A stretch of DNA of 64,000 nucleotides, taken from NCBI GenBank assembly GCA_051294375.1, contig CM119266.1, positions 8,642,606-8,706,605 on the forward strand. The letters are read 5' to 3'. The position numbers and the translations under genes were made by a program. Below, one piece after another: positions 1 to 11,900 of this stretch (the stretch's first letter is position 1; each line of letters starts with the position of its first letter). This stretch comes from Paraspadella gotoi (lineage: Eukaryota > Chaetognatha). The notes beneath the pieces are model-generated. The model was given only the letters and a program-made list of their open reading frames with translations. It was not told the DNA's origin and did not search any database.

Positions 1-131
1 GAGGAGGCAGACGAAGAACGAGGGGGAGATGGTTGAAAGACTCCTTCGGAAGGGAGAAGGGAGGTAGGGGGTGGTAAAGGTGAAAAAGTTGTCAAAGTTT
101 GGGAGAGTTTATAGAGCGAAAATTAGGATGG

Positions 132-3100
132 TTAATCCGACTGGACTTTACCAGCAGCTGCACCGGCGATGGCGGCGGCTATGGCGGCGGAACCGGAACA
201 AGGCGGCGTATTGGCGGGTATGAATGAGGCAAGAGTGGCAATTTGTAAAGCTGGTGGGAGGGAATACTTTTATTGAAGAATAATTGAAGAATAATAACAA
301 TTATAAGCATTAAAGAATACTACTCTACTTACGTGGCACAGCACCCGGGTCCATCGAATATGCGGCCACCCTTACGACGCAGGTGCCCGCTCTTCCGGTG
401 CAAAGGCTCGAAGTCTCCGTCCACTCATTGGCCGTCGGGTCGTAGGCCTCCACAGACTGAAAGAGAACGAGTGAACCAATAAATATTAGAAATACTACCC
501 AAGGTCGCTGTCATATTCACCTTTAAATAATGCTGCCCGTCGTAGCCTCCGACGGCGAAGACTCTGTCTCCAAGTACGGCCACGCCCACCGCATCACGCG
601 GGTGACGCATCGGGGCCAGAATCGTCCAAGAGTCAGAGGCGGGATCGTACCGCTCGCAGCAGCTCAGCCTGAAAAAGGCAATTTTATAAAGTTAACTTTT
701 TAAAACAAAAGCGCCACGAAAAGCCAATATGAACAAACTTGACGGCAGAAGGCGAAGAGTTTGGTGCGTCGTGTCCACCGACGGCGTAAAGGAGTCCGTT
801 GAGGACAGCGACGCCCACGCCGCCGCGACGTTTGTGCATCGAAGTTACGTTGGTCCATCTGCAATGTGAAGGAGGACATCGTGTCGGGAATGATTGGAAA
901 TGTGTCGCCTAGTCGATGTTAGTAAACCACAAATAACCTGTTGGTGTGAGGGTCGTAAGACTCGGCGCTGGAGAGACACGCGCTGCCGTCTCTGCCGCCG
1001 ACGGCGAAGAGTTTCCCGCCGAGGACCGCGACTCCGCAGGTTGAGCGTGGGGAGGACATGTGGGCGATGGAGGACCACTGCCGGGTCACGGGGTCCCAGC
1101 TGGAAAGGAAAAGATCGGGAGTTGCTGCCTCAAAAAGAACTAAGGGTGTGTGTCTCTCTCTCTTTTACTTCTTATCTTACCGCTCAGCCGTGCAGAGGTA
1201 CGACCACCCGTCGTGTCCCCCAACCGCATAAAGTGGTCCCTCCAGGACGGCGACACCCAGACCGTGACGATGCGTGGACATTGCGGGTGAGGCGGCCCAA
1301 CGTTTGGCGCGGGGACAGTAGCATTCTACAGAGTTGAGGGTTTTTAGGCCGTCGCGGCCGCCAACCTTGGGGGAGGGAGAGAAAAAAGAAATATTAATTT
1401 ACGACTTAGTTTAATATTTAACTATAAATTAAAATAATTACAAACCACGTAGATTTTATCGTTTAAAACAGCGACGCCGAACTGGAGGCGTCGGCCCGAC
1501 ATGGCCGCCACTTGGGTCCATTTGTCGGTCCGGAGGTTGTAACGCTCGATTGAGGTGGAGCCTTTGGATAGAAAGAGAGATAAATTAAATATGCAAGGTG
1601 AAATCCATAAAAAAAAAAAAAAAAGCAAGAAGGGAAATTAACAATTAGGTGAAGAAGCTTACATTTAGCGGAGTCAACGCCGCCGACGGCGAAGAGATGA
1701 CCGACGGTGCTTTTTCTCGGTCGCGTCCGAGGAGACTGAAGCGTCACTCGCCGCTCGGGAAGGAGGTGGTACTGAATAAATTGATTAAACATTAATAAAC
1801 GAAACAAAATATTTAATTTTTTGATTCCGAACCTTCATGGCCTCCATGATGAGCGCCTGACACTCGCCATCGTCGGAGAAGAGAGAATTTGTCTCGATTT
1901 GGTCCACGAGGAATTGGCGAGAGAGTAGGGGCAGTTTTACCTAAACATAAAATTCAGTTAAACTACTTATGTTTTTTAGATTAGAATATTTTTCCTTTCT
2001 TTTTCGTTGGTTAAATATTCTAGATAAGAAAAGTTTTCACAACGAAGTTTTAATGAAAAAGACATGTTTGGGTTTTGTTTCAGACCTTTATCAGTGAATT
2101 CAGTGTGAAGTCATGTCTGTGATTTTTTAATTAAAACTTAGTTGGGAAAACTTTTCTTATCTCCTATTTTCTAGATTAAAACTAAACAACGTAACAATCG
2201 ATTACCTGAGCGAGAAGTTTGGAGAGGTGCCTTTTCCTTGCGGGCAGATCGTAATTGACCCAGTCCAAGACCGCGTCCAAAATCGTCTCTTCTCGCGGAA
2301 TGTTGAGGTCGTCGTTGCCGAGCAATGCGATCACGTGCTCCGTGGGCAAGAGAACGAATTCTTGGTTCTGCATTACCTGGGAGAAGAAAAACGAATAATC
2401 ATACTCATATTCATAGTCAAGAGAAAAATTAAAACCAATTTTTCCCCATTGATTTTACACTAATACGCCTCTCCCTCCCATCCCCTTACAAACCTCCATA
2501 ATGTTCTCCGACGTGAACTCGCTCGCCGCCCGCCAGAGATCGGCGACGCCCTGTGCGTCGGCGAAGGCGCGGATCCCGAGGCAGTTGGAAGGGTGGAGCT
2601 GCTTCTTGAGGAAGTCTGAGCACGCCTCCACTACCTCTGATAACTGAAGAAGGGTTAAACTTAAAGGAAAAGCGATATATAGGGAGTGAGGAAGGAAGAA
2701 AGAAAGAAAGAGAGAGAGAGAGACAGACACAGACCTGCAAAAGGCAAGCGGCGGAGAGGAGATTCTCCACGGTCTCCTCCACGAGCTCGATCTTCCCTTT
2801 GTACATGAAGTGGACGAGCGACTGCAGCGCCGCGGCGTCGACGCCTTCGAGTCTGACTTCAGGCGCCGTCGCCTCCACCACGTCCGAGGTGAACATGGCG
2901 GCGAAGTAGTCGGAGACGGAGCTTAGCACGAGTCTGCGAAACGGAGCGGGTGGAGCTAATTTACAGGAATCTTATTCCACGAACAACTTCAACTTAATCA
3001 ACCGTATAAGTATATTTAGACAAAGCGTTAATCCCCCCTACATTCGTTCCCAAACTTCGACCGCCGTTCACCTGTGCGCGGGGATCCTGACCTCCCCAGC

Positions 3101-3742
3101 GACCAGAACGACGTCGCAAAGTCGCCCTTCAGCGAAGAAAGTCTCCATCCGCTCGAGAAGACGGTCGCCATGGGACACGCCGACCGGGACGGCGCGACTG
3201 CGTCCTCCGCCGCTGGGGACTAAGAGGAAGGTAAGGAAAAGTTAGGGAAGGTAGGACAAGACATTCATTATTCTGATCGTGACCCGTAGAGACGCCCACT
3301 CACCCATGACGAGGTTGTTGACGACGTTGGAGGCTGAAGACGCTGAACGAGAAGGAAACGTTGAGACGTCGACGTCTTTTCCTCCTCCTCTTCCTCCCTC
3401 TCCTCCTCCCACGCACGACGACAGACTGTGGGTGGAGAGGGAGAGATCCTCGAATTGAGATACGAGGACGACGTTCGGCGCCGACGAGTAATGAGGCAGC
3501 GACGCCGGCGGCGGTACCGCAGCGGCCCCGGACGTTTCTTCGCGGGGCGGCGAATCGGCGCCCGAGGCGTAAGCGCCATAGACGCTGGCTGATAAGGAGG
3601 CAGCTGCGTTAGCGGCAGCGGCGGCAGCAGCGGCGGCGTTGGCGGCCACAGTGTTGCGGTTCGGAGGAGAGCGGTTGTAGTTGTTGTTGTTGGTTGTGCT
3701 GAAGAACATCGGGTCGACGACGTCGCCCGTTTCGGGATCCAT
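132..3742 (-). CDS. KLHL5-like: Kelch-like BTB/BACK/kelch protein, KLHL1/4/5 type
   Basis: Fourteen coding exons on the minus strand, all with GT-AG borders and consistent phase: 3304-3742, 3072-3219, 2735-2933, 2494-2643, 2206-2376, 1833-1940, 1663-1771, 1446-1561, 1181-1365, 938-1099, 739-858, 521-668, 333-456, 132-250 (stop at 132-134). They encode about 765 residues, close to vertebrate KLHL5. The first 146 residues are low complexity with Asn and Ala runs; I chose the start at [10 protein letters not shown] because the upstream frame is only hydrophobic read-through. A BTB domain follows (about 165-275, [16 protein letters not shown]), then BACK (about 280-400, [18 protein letters not shown]) and six kelch repeats (about 425-730, FAVGG/YAVGG with paired G and W). 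This family supplies substrates to Cullin-3 ubiquitin ligase; KLHL1/4/5 members bind actin. The KLHL1/4/5 assignment rests on BACK motifs and the linker YHLLPERR...QSPRT. The Ala-rich C-terminus is short and unremarkable. Confidence 0.93.
1984..2171. mobile_element. Degenerate foldback (hammerhead-like) element in KLHL intron
   Basis: About 190 bp in the intron between the exons at 2206-2376 and 1833-1940. Two imperfect inverted arms share AGATAAGAAAAGTTTT (about 2030) with its complement near 2150, and GACATGTTT (2061) with a diverged partner. The left end carries CCTTTCTTTTTCGTTG, the reverse complement of the tail found on the better preserved copies at 4679, 20249 and 26825. A possible 7-bp flanking duplication, TAGATTA, lies at 1977-1983 and 2172-2178. 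The hammerhead-like core has decayed here (CTGATAA rather than CTGATGA on the minus strand). Confidence 0.6.
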
Positions 3743-4493
3743 GATTGGTGGCCGGTGGATTGGAGGATCGGAGGAAAAGAAAAAAGAAGGGAAAGGAAAG
3801 AAAGGAAGGAAATCTAGAAGAAACAAGAGAGACAATGAAAATAAAGTGGACAGAATGCACTCAAGAAGGTATGTCAGGAATGGCAACACCGTTGAGTCAA
3901 GTATTATCGAACGCGGAAAAAGGTAAAAACTGTGAGCAAACTCAAAAAATAAAGAGGAATAGTCGAAAACGAAAATCTGTTTTTTTTCCCTTGTTTTATC
4001 TCCGGTTTTCTTCTTCCATTTTCCGTCAAATTCGATTCGCGTGTCTCACTTTTAATTTTCAAAATCGGATTCGATTGAGGAATCACGAATCCTGAGAATC
4101 GAAAATTTCGCAATTTTCCCGACTTGATAACAATTTCTTTGTTTTTTAAAAAATTTTCAAAAATTTCGAATCACATTTTTTTTGTCGACCTATAAAAAAA
4201 TAATATTCAACGACCAAAAAAAAAATCAGATCAGAGAATAACTGGCGCGGAGACTCGCGGGATAAAAAAAAATCACATTCGGTTCCGAATTCAAGTGACT
4301 AGATTTATCTTTGCTTCTTTCGGAGAGAAAGAACCGAGAGGAAGGAAAGGGGGGCGGAATGGGAAGGAAGAAAACGCATCGGGACTGATTAGCGACTCTT
4401 ATTAGCGAGTCTGTTAATGAATCGTTTAATGAGTCTTTTAATGAAGTTTTTCCGAAAAAAAAAAATGCTAAAGAGTTTCTTCTCCGTTGCTCA
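3743..4493. other. Intergenic spacer between KLHL and OS-9
   Basis: This 750-bp stretch lies upstream of the KLHL start codon and downstream of the OS-9 stop, so it should hold the KLHL promoter and 5' UTR and the OS-9 3' UTR. It is purine-rich near 3770-3850 and AT-rich with short A/T runs beyond. I see no other coding potential and no convincing core promoter element. Confidence 0.6.
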
Positions 4494-7400
4494 TCACAAT
4501 TCAGTTCGTTGGCTTCCTTCTTTATCCTCGGGGGAAGAAGAGGACGATGATGATGAAGACTCTGCCGACGACGATGACGACGAAGATTCGTCGACTTCTT
4601 CGTCTCGCCAAACGAATTTGTAGTTGTTCTCCATCTTGTTCCTCCTAAAAATTAAATTAGTAATTTGATTTACAAATTATTAGAAAAGTTTGAAATGAAT
4701 TTTCAACAACGATTTTATTTTTAATAAAAAACGGACATGTTTCGGCTTAACTACAAGCCTTCATCAGCATTAACTTTTTAATGCTGATGAAGGCTTGTAG
4801 TTAAGCCGAAACATGTCCGTTTTTTATTAAAAATAAAATCGTTGTTGAAAATTCATTTCAAACTTTTCTAATAATTATTACACAACGAAAAGAAAGGATT
4901 ATACCACAATGATTTACAAATTTAAATTCCATAGAAGCTCAATGCAATGCCGCACGAAGATATGCTTTCTTTTGGACCAATACCCACCTATACTCTTCGG
5001 AGATCTGGCCGGAATTAGCGCCGATGAGCGACGACAGCATCTGACGAAACTGACGAGAGTCAACGTCGTCGAGAGTGTGGACGCCGTCGTCGTCGTCGTC
5101 GCTGAAGTAACCGGAAGTTACGATGCGAACTTCGACCTGTAGAGGGAATGAGGCAAAAGTTCAGCGATATTAAATTGTACGACTTGCCCATCAGACATTC
5201 TCCGTCCCCAGCTCTCACCTGCCGTCCGTCCTGCTTGTCCATCAATCCGGCCTTTTCCAGTTCCTCTTGCACGGCCTTGGACAGCCTCGCCCGTTCGCTC
5301 TCCTCGATATCGATGGACTTGAGGCCTTTCGTTTTGTCGGTACCAGATTTAGAGATCTTGGTGATGCGGACTTTGACGGGAGACTTCGAAGATGAGGGGG
5401 CGTTGCCTGTGGGGAGAAGGGTAATTAATACTGATATTTAAACAGGGAATCTTATTTCTCTATTCAACCGTTCTAATCTCCGTCTATTTACACTTCTATC
5501 CTCACCTTCTTTCTCTATAGTTTTTCTGATCCAAGTGTCCAACTTCTCCTCTTCGTTTTTCGTTTCAGTCTTTTCTTCTTGTCTCCGACTCTCACTCGAT
5601 TTCTCTTCGTGTTTCCTCCACCATTTTTCCCGTTTTTGCTTCAGAGTTTCCTGAGTCGAACGATATCTCAGATCTAAATCTAAATGTAAATCCTTCACCC
5701 TCGCTCCTCGGAAAGCCACCTTGAAATCCACGCCTGCCGAGTCTAATCTCCGTTCCGTCTTGTCCAGCTGCTCGAGCAACTTGTTCAGCGTCTCCGTCAG
5801 CGACTGCAACGCCTTCTTTTGCGCGGAGGCGTCGGCGGAGGATTTGGGTGAGGCGTCGGACGAGGCTTCGGTCGAACCGAAGTCGTTCTCTCTGCGCATT
5901 TCGTCTTTGGCTTCTTGAAGGATCGATTGAAACTGACCCTGAATGGTGAAAAAGGTAATGGAGAAAGGGACAGTGGAGAGAAGGAGCGAGACATTTAAAT
6001 ACCTTCAGCTGGGAGGCCAGGGTTGTCTTGGCCTCTCTCGTCTGCTCCACTGAGAGACCTTCAGTCTCTCGACGAAACTCTTCCAAGTCTTCGTCGACGG
6101 AAGACGGCGACGAAGAAGAGGGAGTTGTGGTTGACTCTTCAACGGACTTTTTCAATCGCTTCGGGGAATAAACCTGAAATTAGTAGATACGTAAATAATA
6201 CAATAGTGTGGAAGACGTATATGTATATTGTATAATAAGTAATATCAATTGATATGAGAGGGTTTTCGTCTCACCTCTTTGAAAAACTTTTCCATGACCG
6301 GCGAGAGTTGTCGAGGAGAGTCGGTAGAGGAGGAGGAGGAGGAGGAGGAAGGAGATGGAGTAGGAGGGGAATCCAAAAGCTGCGAAAAGCGAATTAAAAA
6401 AAAAAAGTCGATGTGAATTTTTTCATTGCCATTGCTAATAGGCCCTTATCCCTTATCCTCACCTTTTTCTTCTCTTCATACAATCGATTAAGGGCCTTGA
6501 GCTTCTCCCCCATTTCTCTGACTTTCTTGGCCGTCCGCTCCTGTAGTGCCGAGTACTTGTCAAAATCTGGTTTGGAGAGGGCTGGGTTGCAGACGATGGT
6601 CGCCGGCTTCGGGGGCGTCCAAGGCTGATAAGTTATTGAGTAAGTAAAATGATTAATTACAATTGAAAATTATAAATAAAATACATAAAATTTGGCATAA
6701 CCCATCCCGACAGATGTCAGTGCAAGGATTAGCAAGGGACAACGAGGGAAACGCCGACACCAAACGAAGTTAAGTAAGTATAATTTTGAATTCAAATTAC
6801 ATTCACCGGCTTCGCAATGAAGGCTACCGCGAGATGAAGATTTAAAATAAAACAAACATTTGCAAATGAATAACGCTATTTATAACCTTCGTTGAGTTAT
6901 GAGTGACCAACCCTGACCCACCTTGAACCACGGGTGATCGCAGAGCCTGGTGGTGACGACCTCAAAGAGATAAGCGCAGGTGGAGGGTTCCTCGATCTCG
7001 GCGATCATCTCCGCTTCGTCACTTCCGCCGCCGAGACGTCGACCGAGAGTCGCGTCGCACTTGAAGCGAACCTGGGGGAATAACGACAATTGTCGTTGCA
7101 CATTTCACCGAGACTGCACCATGCTCGAATTATGCTCGTTGGTGAGAAAATCTACAACAAATTTATATATTTGTAATAATTAGCGGATCCCTAGAAGCAA
7201 GGCGTTCACCTCTGTCTTTCGCGATTCTCCCGTCAAATCGCAGAGCGAACCGTTTGAGTAAAACTGAGAGTGAAAATTGCGTTCGGTCATTTTCTTTTCG
7301 CCGGCGGACGTGGGCTAAAAAGAGAATGGACGATGATTGAGAAGATGGAGAGAAAAGAACTAAATAAGGCAAAGACCGCTTGACAATTCCGTTCCCCGTC

Positions 7401-8329
7401 AAATTCACCTTAGGCTTTGCAGCTCCCTGTTCATCCTCTTTAAGCTTCTCCCAGTTGAAGTCAGAGTCGAAAATTCCGAGCGACATGACTTCTCCTTTGA
7501 CGTCGCCGCCTTCGAAGTGGTATTGTTTCACGTCGCGACCCACGCACAGTTCGTAGGTCCACCAGCCTGAACATTAAAAACGAAAAAGAACAAAAATAAA
7601 AATGAACTAGGACGCGGTTTTTGAAGAGATTAGCACAGATATCACACAAAAAAGTAAAACTGTGGCGGTATATTCACACTGCCTCACTTCAATCTTCATT
7701 CAGCCAATCCTATTGGGGAAACCCATCATCCCAAGCGTTAAGTTCCGTCTACAGTCCTACCCACTTTACGGAGGGTAAGAAGCCCACAAAATCAACAGCC
7801 CCATCCCAATGAGCATCACAGGCTGTTGCCATAAAACAAACTTGATGCCCAAGCAAATTTTTATCGTGATATTCACCAAACCGAGCCACGCCCCTTTGCG
7901 ACCCTCACCTTTTGTATAAAACAAACACGGCGCCTCCTTCAAGGACGCCAAGAGTTGGGCGGGATCTGCCTCCGCCTCCCTCTGTTCTCCCGCCCCCGCT
8001 TCCGACCGTCGGCCTTTCGATTTGGACGGAGGCAAAGAGCATCGATACATCTGTCCGTACTTGGAGCTGAGCAACACTGTTTCGCTATTCTCGGCGGCGG
8101 CGGCGGCATCCGGCGCCGGTCGTTCCTCCGAAGTTCTCTCCGATGCTTCAACGGGATCGTCCGGGAGTTCTCGGAGCAGCACCGGCTTGGTTAGGATGGA
8201 GACGTCAAAGCGCGAAGACTCGATGTCTTCGACGTCGAGGAGTCCGACGCCAGATGATTTGAAGACGAGTTGCAACAGGAAGACGACTAGGATAGGGGCG
8301 AGGAGGCGGTGAGAGTGAGAGGGCGTCAT
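4494..8329 (-). CDS. OS9: Protein OS-9, ER lectin of ERAD
   Basis: Eleven coding exons, phase-checked: 7909-8329, 7409-7566, 7210-7314, 6922-7071, 6463-6624, 6275-6379, 6003-6173, 5506-5938, 5219-5406, 4988-5136, 4494-4644; about 730 residues. An N-terminal signal peptide (hydrophobic LLAPILVVFLLQLVF) is followed by the MRH lectin domain, about residues 90-278. It begins at KYGQMYRC and includes WWTYELC, the VKQYH motif, VRFKC and the EEPSTCAYLF segment. These carry the tandem Trp, Gln, Arg, Glu and Tyr that bind trimmed mannose in OS-9/XTP3-B. The rest is acidic and coiled-coil-like, with a Ser run and Asp/Ser-rich patches near the C-terminus (SGYFSDDDDDGV; a long Ser tract at the end). OS-9 hands misfolded glycoproteins to the SEL1L-HRD1 ligase in the ER lumen. 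There is no KDEL-type ending, as in other OS-9 proteins. Erlectin is the alternative, but there is one MRH domain, not two. Confidence 0.93.
4679..4909 (+). mobile_element. Foldback element with paired hammerhead-like cores (copy 1, OS-9 intron)
   Basis: Perfect inverted repeat: arms 4675-4773 and 4778-4876 (99 bp each, no mismatch) around a 4-base spacer, followed by a tail 4877-4909 containing ACAACGAAAAGAAAGG. The insertion is bounded by an exact 13-bp direct repeat, TGATTTACAAATT, at 4666-4678 and 4910-4922. Each arm carries CTGATGA, one A, stem GGCTT/AAGCC, then GAA, ACATGT and C (plus strand 4784-4817; mirror on minus 4734-4767). Variable-length duplications fit target-primed reverse transcription. 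It lies wholly inside the last OS-9 intron. Confidence 0.85.
7630..7870. other. Unexplained higher-complexity block in OS-9 intron 1
   Basis: About 240 bp of balanced composition sits in an otherwise AT-rich intron (7567-7908). Both strands have short open frames but no frame spans it, and I recognise no domain. It could be a decayed SINE or processed-gene relic. Confidence 0.3.
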
Positions 8330-8967
8330 GGTGTAGATGGAAGAGGTTGTCGTTGTCGTACGAAGTTTAACGCGACGATGGAAATGAGTTATGTTTATAG
8401 GTTTTTCTTTCTTCGTTTTGTTTCGAGCAAGAATCGAGCAAATTCCTGCTGGAAATGAAAAGTCACGAAAATTTGTGAAAAGCGATTCAAAAACGATAAA
8501 ATCAAATTTTGCTTCAGATTAAGATTAGCTTGGCCGAATTAACAAAAATAATCACGATTTTAAAGGTTTAATAATAACATCGAAAAATCACAGATTTTTT
8601 TTATCATCTATCAAAGACAAAACACAGAATGCGATATCAAAAACTGATTGAGGCGACCTGTTGCTATTAGAGAACTATCATTAGACATTACTGCAGCAAA
8701 AAAGAATATTTTGCCGCAAAAATTACGAGAAGTAGCAAATCTAAATGATAGATTGTGAGCAGTCGATAAAAGTTCTAAATTAGTATGTAACATCCAAACT
8801 TATCGTTTTAGGAGTTAGTAAAGATAGATTTGGTAAATCGTACTGTTCACGAAACTTTTTTAGATCCTTCTAAAATAAAATTAGAACTCTCCACAAACGT
8901 CTCTTGATAAAGTTACCTACCATGCCGATGCCATTTATTGGCATACACTGCAATCTAGCCAATGTAC
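8330..8967. other. Intergenic spacer between OS-9 and PARP1
   Basis: Holds the OS-9 5' flank and the PARP1 3' UTR. It is AT-rich; no additional gene or repeat is evident. Confidence 0.6.
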
Positions 8968-11900
8968 TTAGTACTTGTAGTTAAACTTCATCTTTAGTAG
9001 ATACTTGACGTTAACCTGCCCGACATCGTAAACGATAAACTCGTTGTAAAGCAGCGAAGAGTCCTCCGTGTCAGGCTGCTTGGTCCATTTTCCACTCGGA
9101 ATCACGACCCCGTCCTTGGTCGTCTTGCCCTCCGCCGAGTTGGGCGCCATCTTGCCTACGCCCTTGCAGCTCTGCTTGCCCTTGGGGAGCTTGGTGATGT
9201 AGTCGGCGTGCTTGAGCTCGTGCATGTTACCCAGCGCAACGTCACAGAGCAGCATGAGGCCCGTGGGATTGGTGCGGGAGGTGTGGCAGTAGTTGGCCGA
9301 CTTGGAGACCATGTCGGCAAAGTAGATACCTTTGCCGAACATGTAGCCGGTGACGGGAGCCTCGGGCGGGGCGATGCGCAGACCAGTTGAGAGGATTCCG
9401 GCGTAGTTGGATACGCGGGAGCCGTGCCAGAGGAGTTGCCGGTGGAGGCTCTTGAAGCCTTTGAAGCGAGCCGATTCTCCCTTGCGGGAAACCTGGGAAA
9501 AACCGATGAGAAAATTTACATATTGCCATATAAGTCTAAAACGGTTTTATTTTTATCAATGTGACTATAAGAAAAATTGTAGCCTTTATTGCAAAATACA
9601 AGACTATCTATTATCTAAATTATTTATTATATTTTAAAAGACAATTTTTGTATAATTATCTTGATATAATTAAACCAAACCGAAAGAACCAAAAGTTGGG
9701 AGCAATTAAAAATTTAAATCCTTAATTTAAATGATTCAGTCTAATCGAACCTTGAAAACGTCCTCGATCTCCAAGGTGTACTGCGAGTGTGTCTCTCCGT
9801 GCGTGTTCTCCACGTACTCCTTGAGCGTCTTGAACCCTTCCGAGTCTTTGGGCAGAACCGAGATATCCGCGTTGAGTTTGGCGTAGTGAGCGTCGATGGG
9901 GTCGACGTCGTCGCCGGCGCCGTCGTCCGACTTGAGCAGATTGTAAGCGACCTCCATGTCCATGAGGGAGTCGAGCATTTGCGCCTTGGCGGCGATGAGC
10001 TCCTTGTTGTCGAGGAGGGGAGGATTTTGGAGGCCAAAGTCGTGGGGGATGAGGGTGAAGAACCGATTGGTGGCGTCGAGGATGAGGGTGGGGGCGTCGC
10101 CGGGATTCTCGTCTATAACCTGGAAAATGGGGGGATTGGTCGGGAATTAGCTTTTTGTTTCTTTTTTTAAAATTATTTTGCAATTCGAAATTCTATTGAT
10201 TTTTATTAGTTAATCTCCGTGCTCGCAAAATTTCAATTATAACAATTTACTTGTAACAACGTAAAATTGTCGGGAAACTTAAATTTCTTGGGAATAAAAT
10301 TAGTAATCGCAGCTTTGAAAGAAAAAGACATTATTTAACTTCAACTTTCAAATTTCCCTCACCATTTCGGCTTCGCCTTACCTTAAGCGCCTCGCTGAGA
10401 ATCTGATACCCGGCCCGGATCTGGGTCTTGCTTAATTTCCCGAGAGGCATCTTCTTCAAGTCGATTTCGAATTCGATCAAATCTTGCTTCATCCTCTCTA
10501 CGTCGAAGATGAGCCTCACCAAATCTTGCACTTCCTTCTTCAGCTTTGATTTGGCCCCGGCGTCGCCGCTCAACGCCTTCGCCACTTCCTCGTTGTCCTC
10601 GCCATAGTCCAGCTCCACAGGATAGAACCTCTTGGGCTGCTTGACGAAATTGGCGCGGTTCTCCCAAACGTTACCCGTTTTCTCCTCGTAGAGACACTTG
10701 AAGTGGGAGATGGCTTCGGCTTTCGTGTCCATCTTTTCCAGTTTGTTGCCGCCGATGGTTGTGCCGACTCGACCCCAGGAGCGAAAGACGTGGAAGCGAT
10801 CCTTTTTGTCGTCTTTGAGGACTTGGAGTTTGTAGAAAGAGTTTTTGCCCGACTGTACGTCGACGGAATTGAGAATAGCGTTAAAGACGTTCTTGCCCTC
10901 TCGCCATACAGAGGCCTTGTCCTCGAGCCCGCTGTCGGGGTCGACGGCGGCCCCGCCCTTGACTTTAAGGGTAGCCTTGCCCGATCCGCTCTTGCAAAAC
11001 AACTTCTCGGCGGCAGATTTTCCGACGAAGTTGTCGGCGTCGTCGGGGATGTCGCCGATGCGTTCGTTGGGGTCGGAACCCCAATCGGCGATGTTACACT
11101 TTTCTATTAGGGCGTGGACGCCGACAGTTTTTCCCTTCGCCACTTGTTTCTCAACTTTAGCCAGAAAATCCTCGGACAAAACTTGAACGTCAAACTTTCG
11201 CGCTTTTTTCATTTCGGATCCCATCGCCTCGAGCGTCTCCTTCTTGGCGAGGCAAGCGGCCGAGTCTTCCTCTATCGCGCTTTGACAAACTCCGCCGAGT
11301 TTCTCGATCCCTCGTTTCATCTCCACGTTGGAGACTTTATGCAAGGTGCCAACGATGGTGAACTTCATTCCGTGAAGAGGGCCGCGGCTCGGTTTAGCCG
11401 TGGAGGCGGCAGCGACGTCGCCGTTACCGTTAGCTTCAATCTTTACCTCCTGTTTGACGGCGGCGGCAGGGGAGGCTTTGGGTTTGTTCGGCAGCGGAGG
11501 AAAAACTCGATCCAGCGGCGTATATTTGTATTTTGCCAGGACGGATACGTCCTAGGGATGAGAGGAGGAATAATATTTCTGTTGAATCGATATTATACAT
11601 TTGTAGTTTCAAGAAAACGGCGACCTCATTCACGTTTCATAAGCCAAATTTTATCACTATGGTAGGTTCTTCGTTTAGTCCATTTTTCAGCTTTCACAAA
11701 TTACCATTTTTTTTTCAGTTAGTTAAATTGTAGAATTAAACTCATTTAACGATTAAATCTTTTTCATACCTTGAACTGTTCAGGAATCTTCACCGCTTTC
11801 CTATCCGGCTTCATCGTCGCGAACTGGCACTTGGTGAATCCTCCTTCCAAGTAGCCTTGACAAGCGTAGCCCTCGTTCCCCTTTCGCCGCAACTTCCCGT

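Noticed and set aside
4675-4876. Perfect palindrome as a library or amplification chimera
   Set aside because: Exact target duplications, a non-palindromic tail shared with two other copies, and a conserved internal core argue for a real insertion.
6680-6840. Possible 5S rRNA or small RNA gene in an OS-9 intron
   Set aside because: Superficial resemblance only; no internal control region or matching stems.
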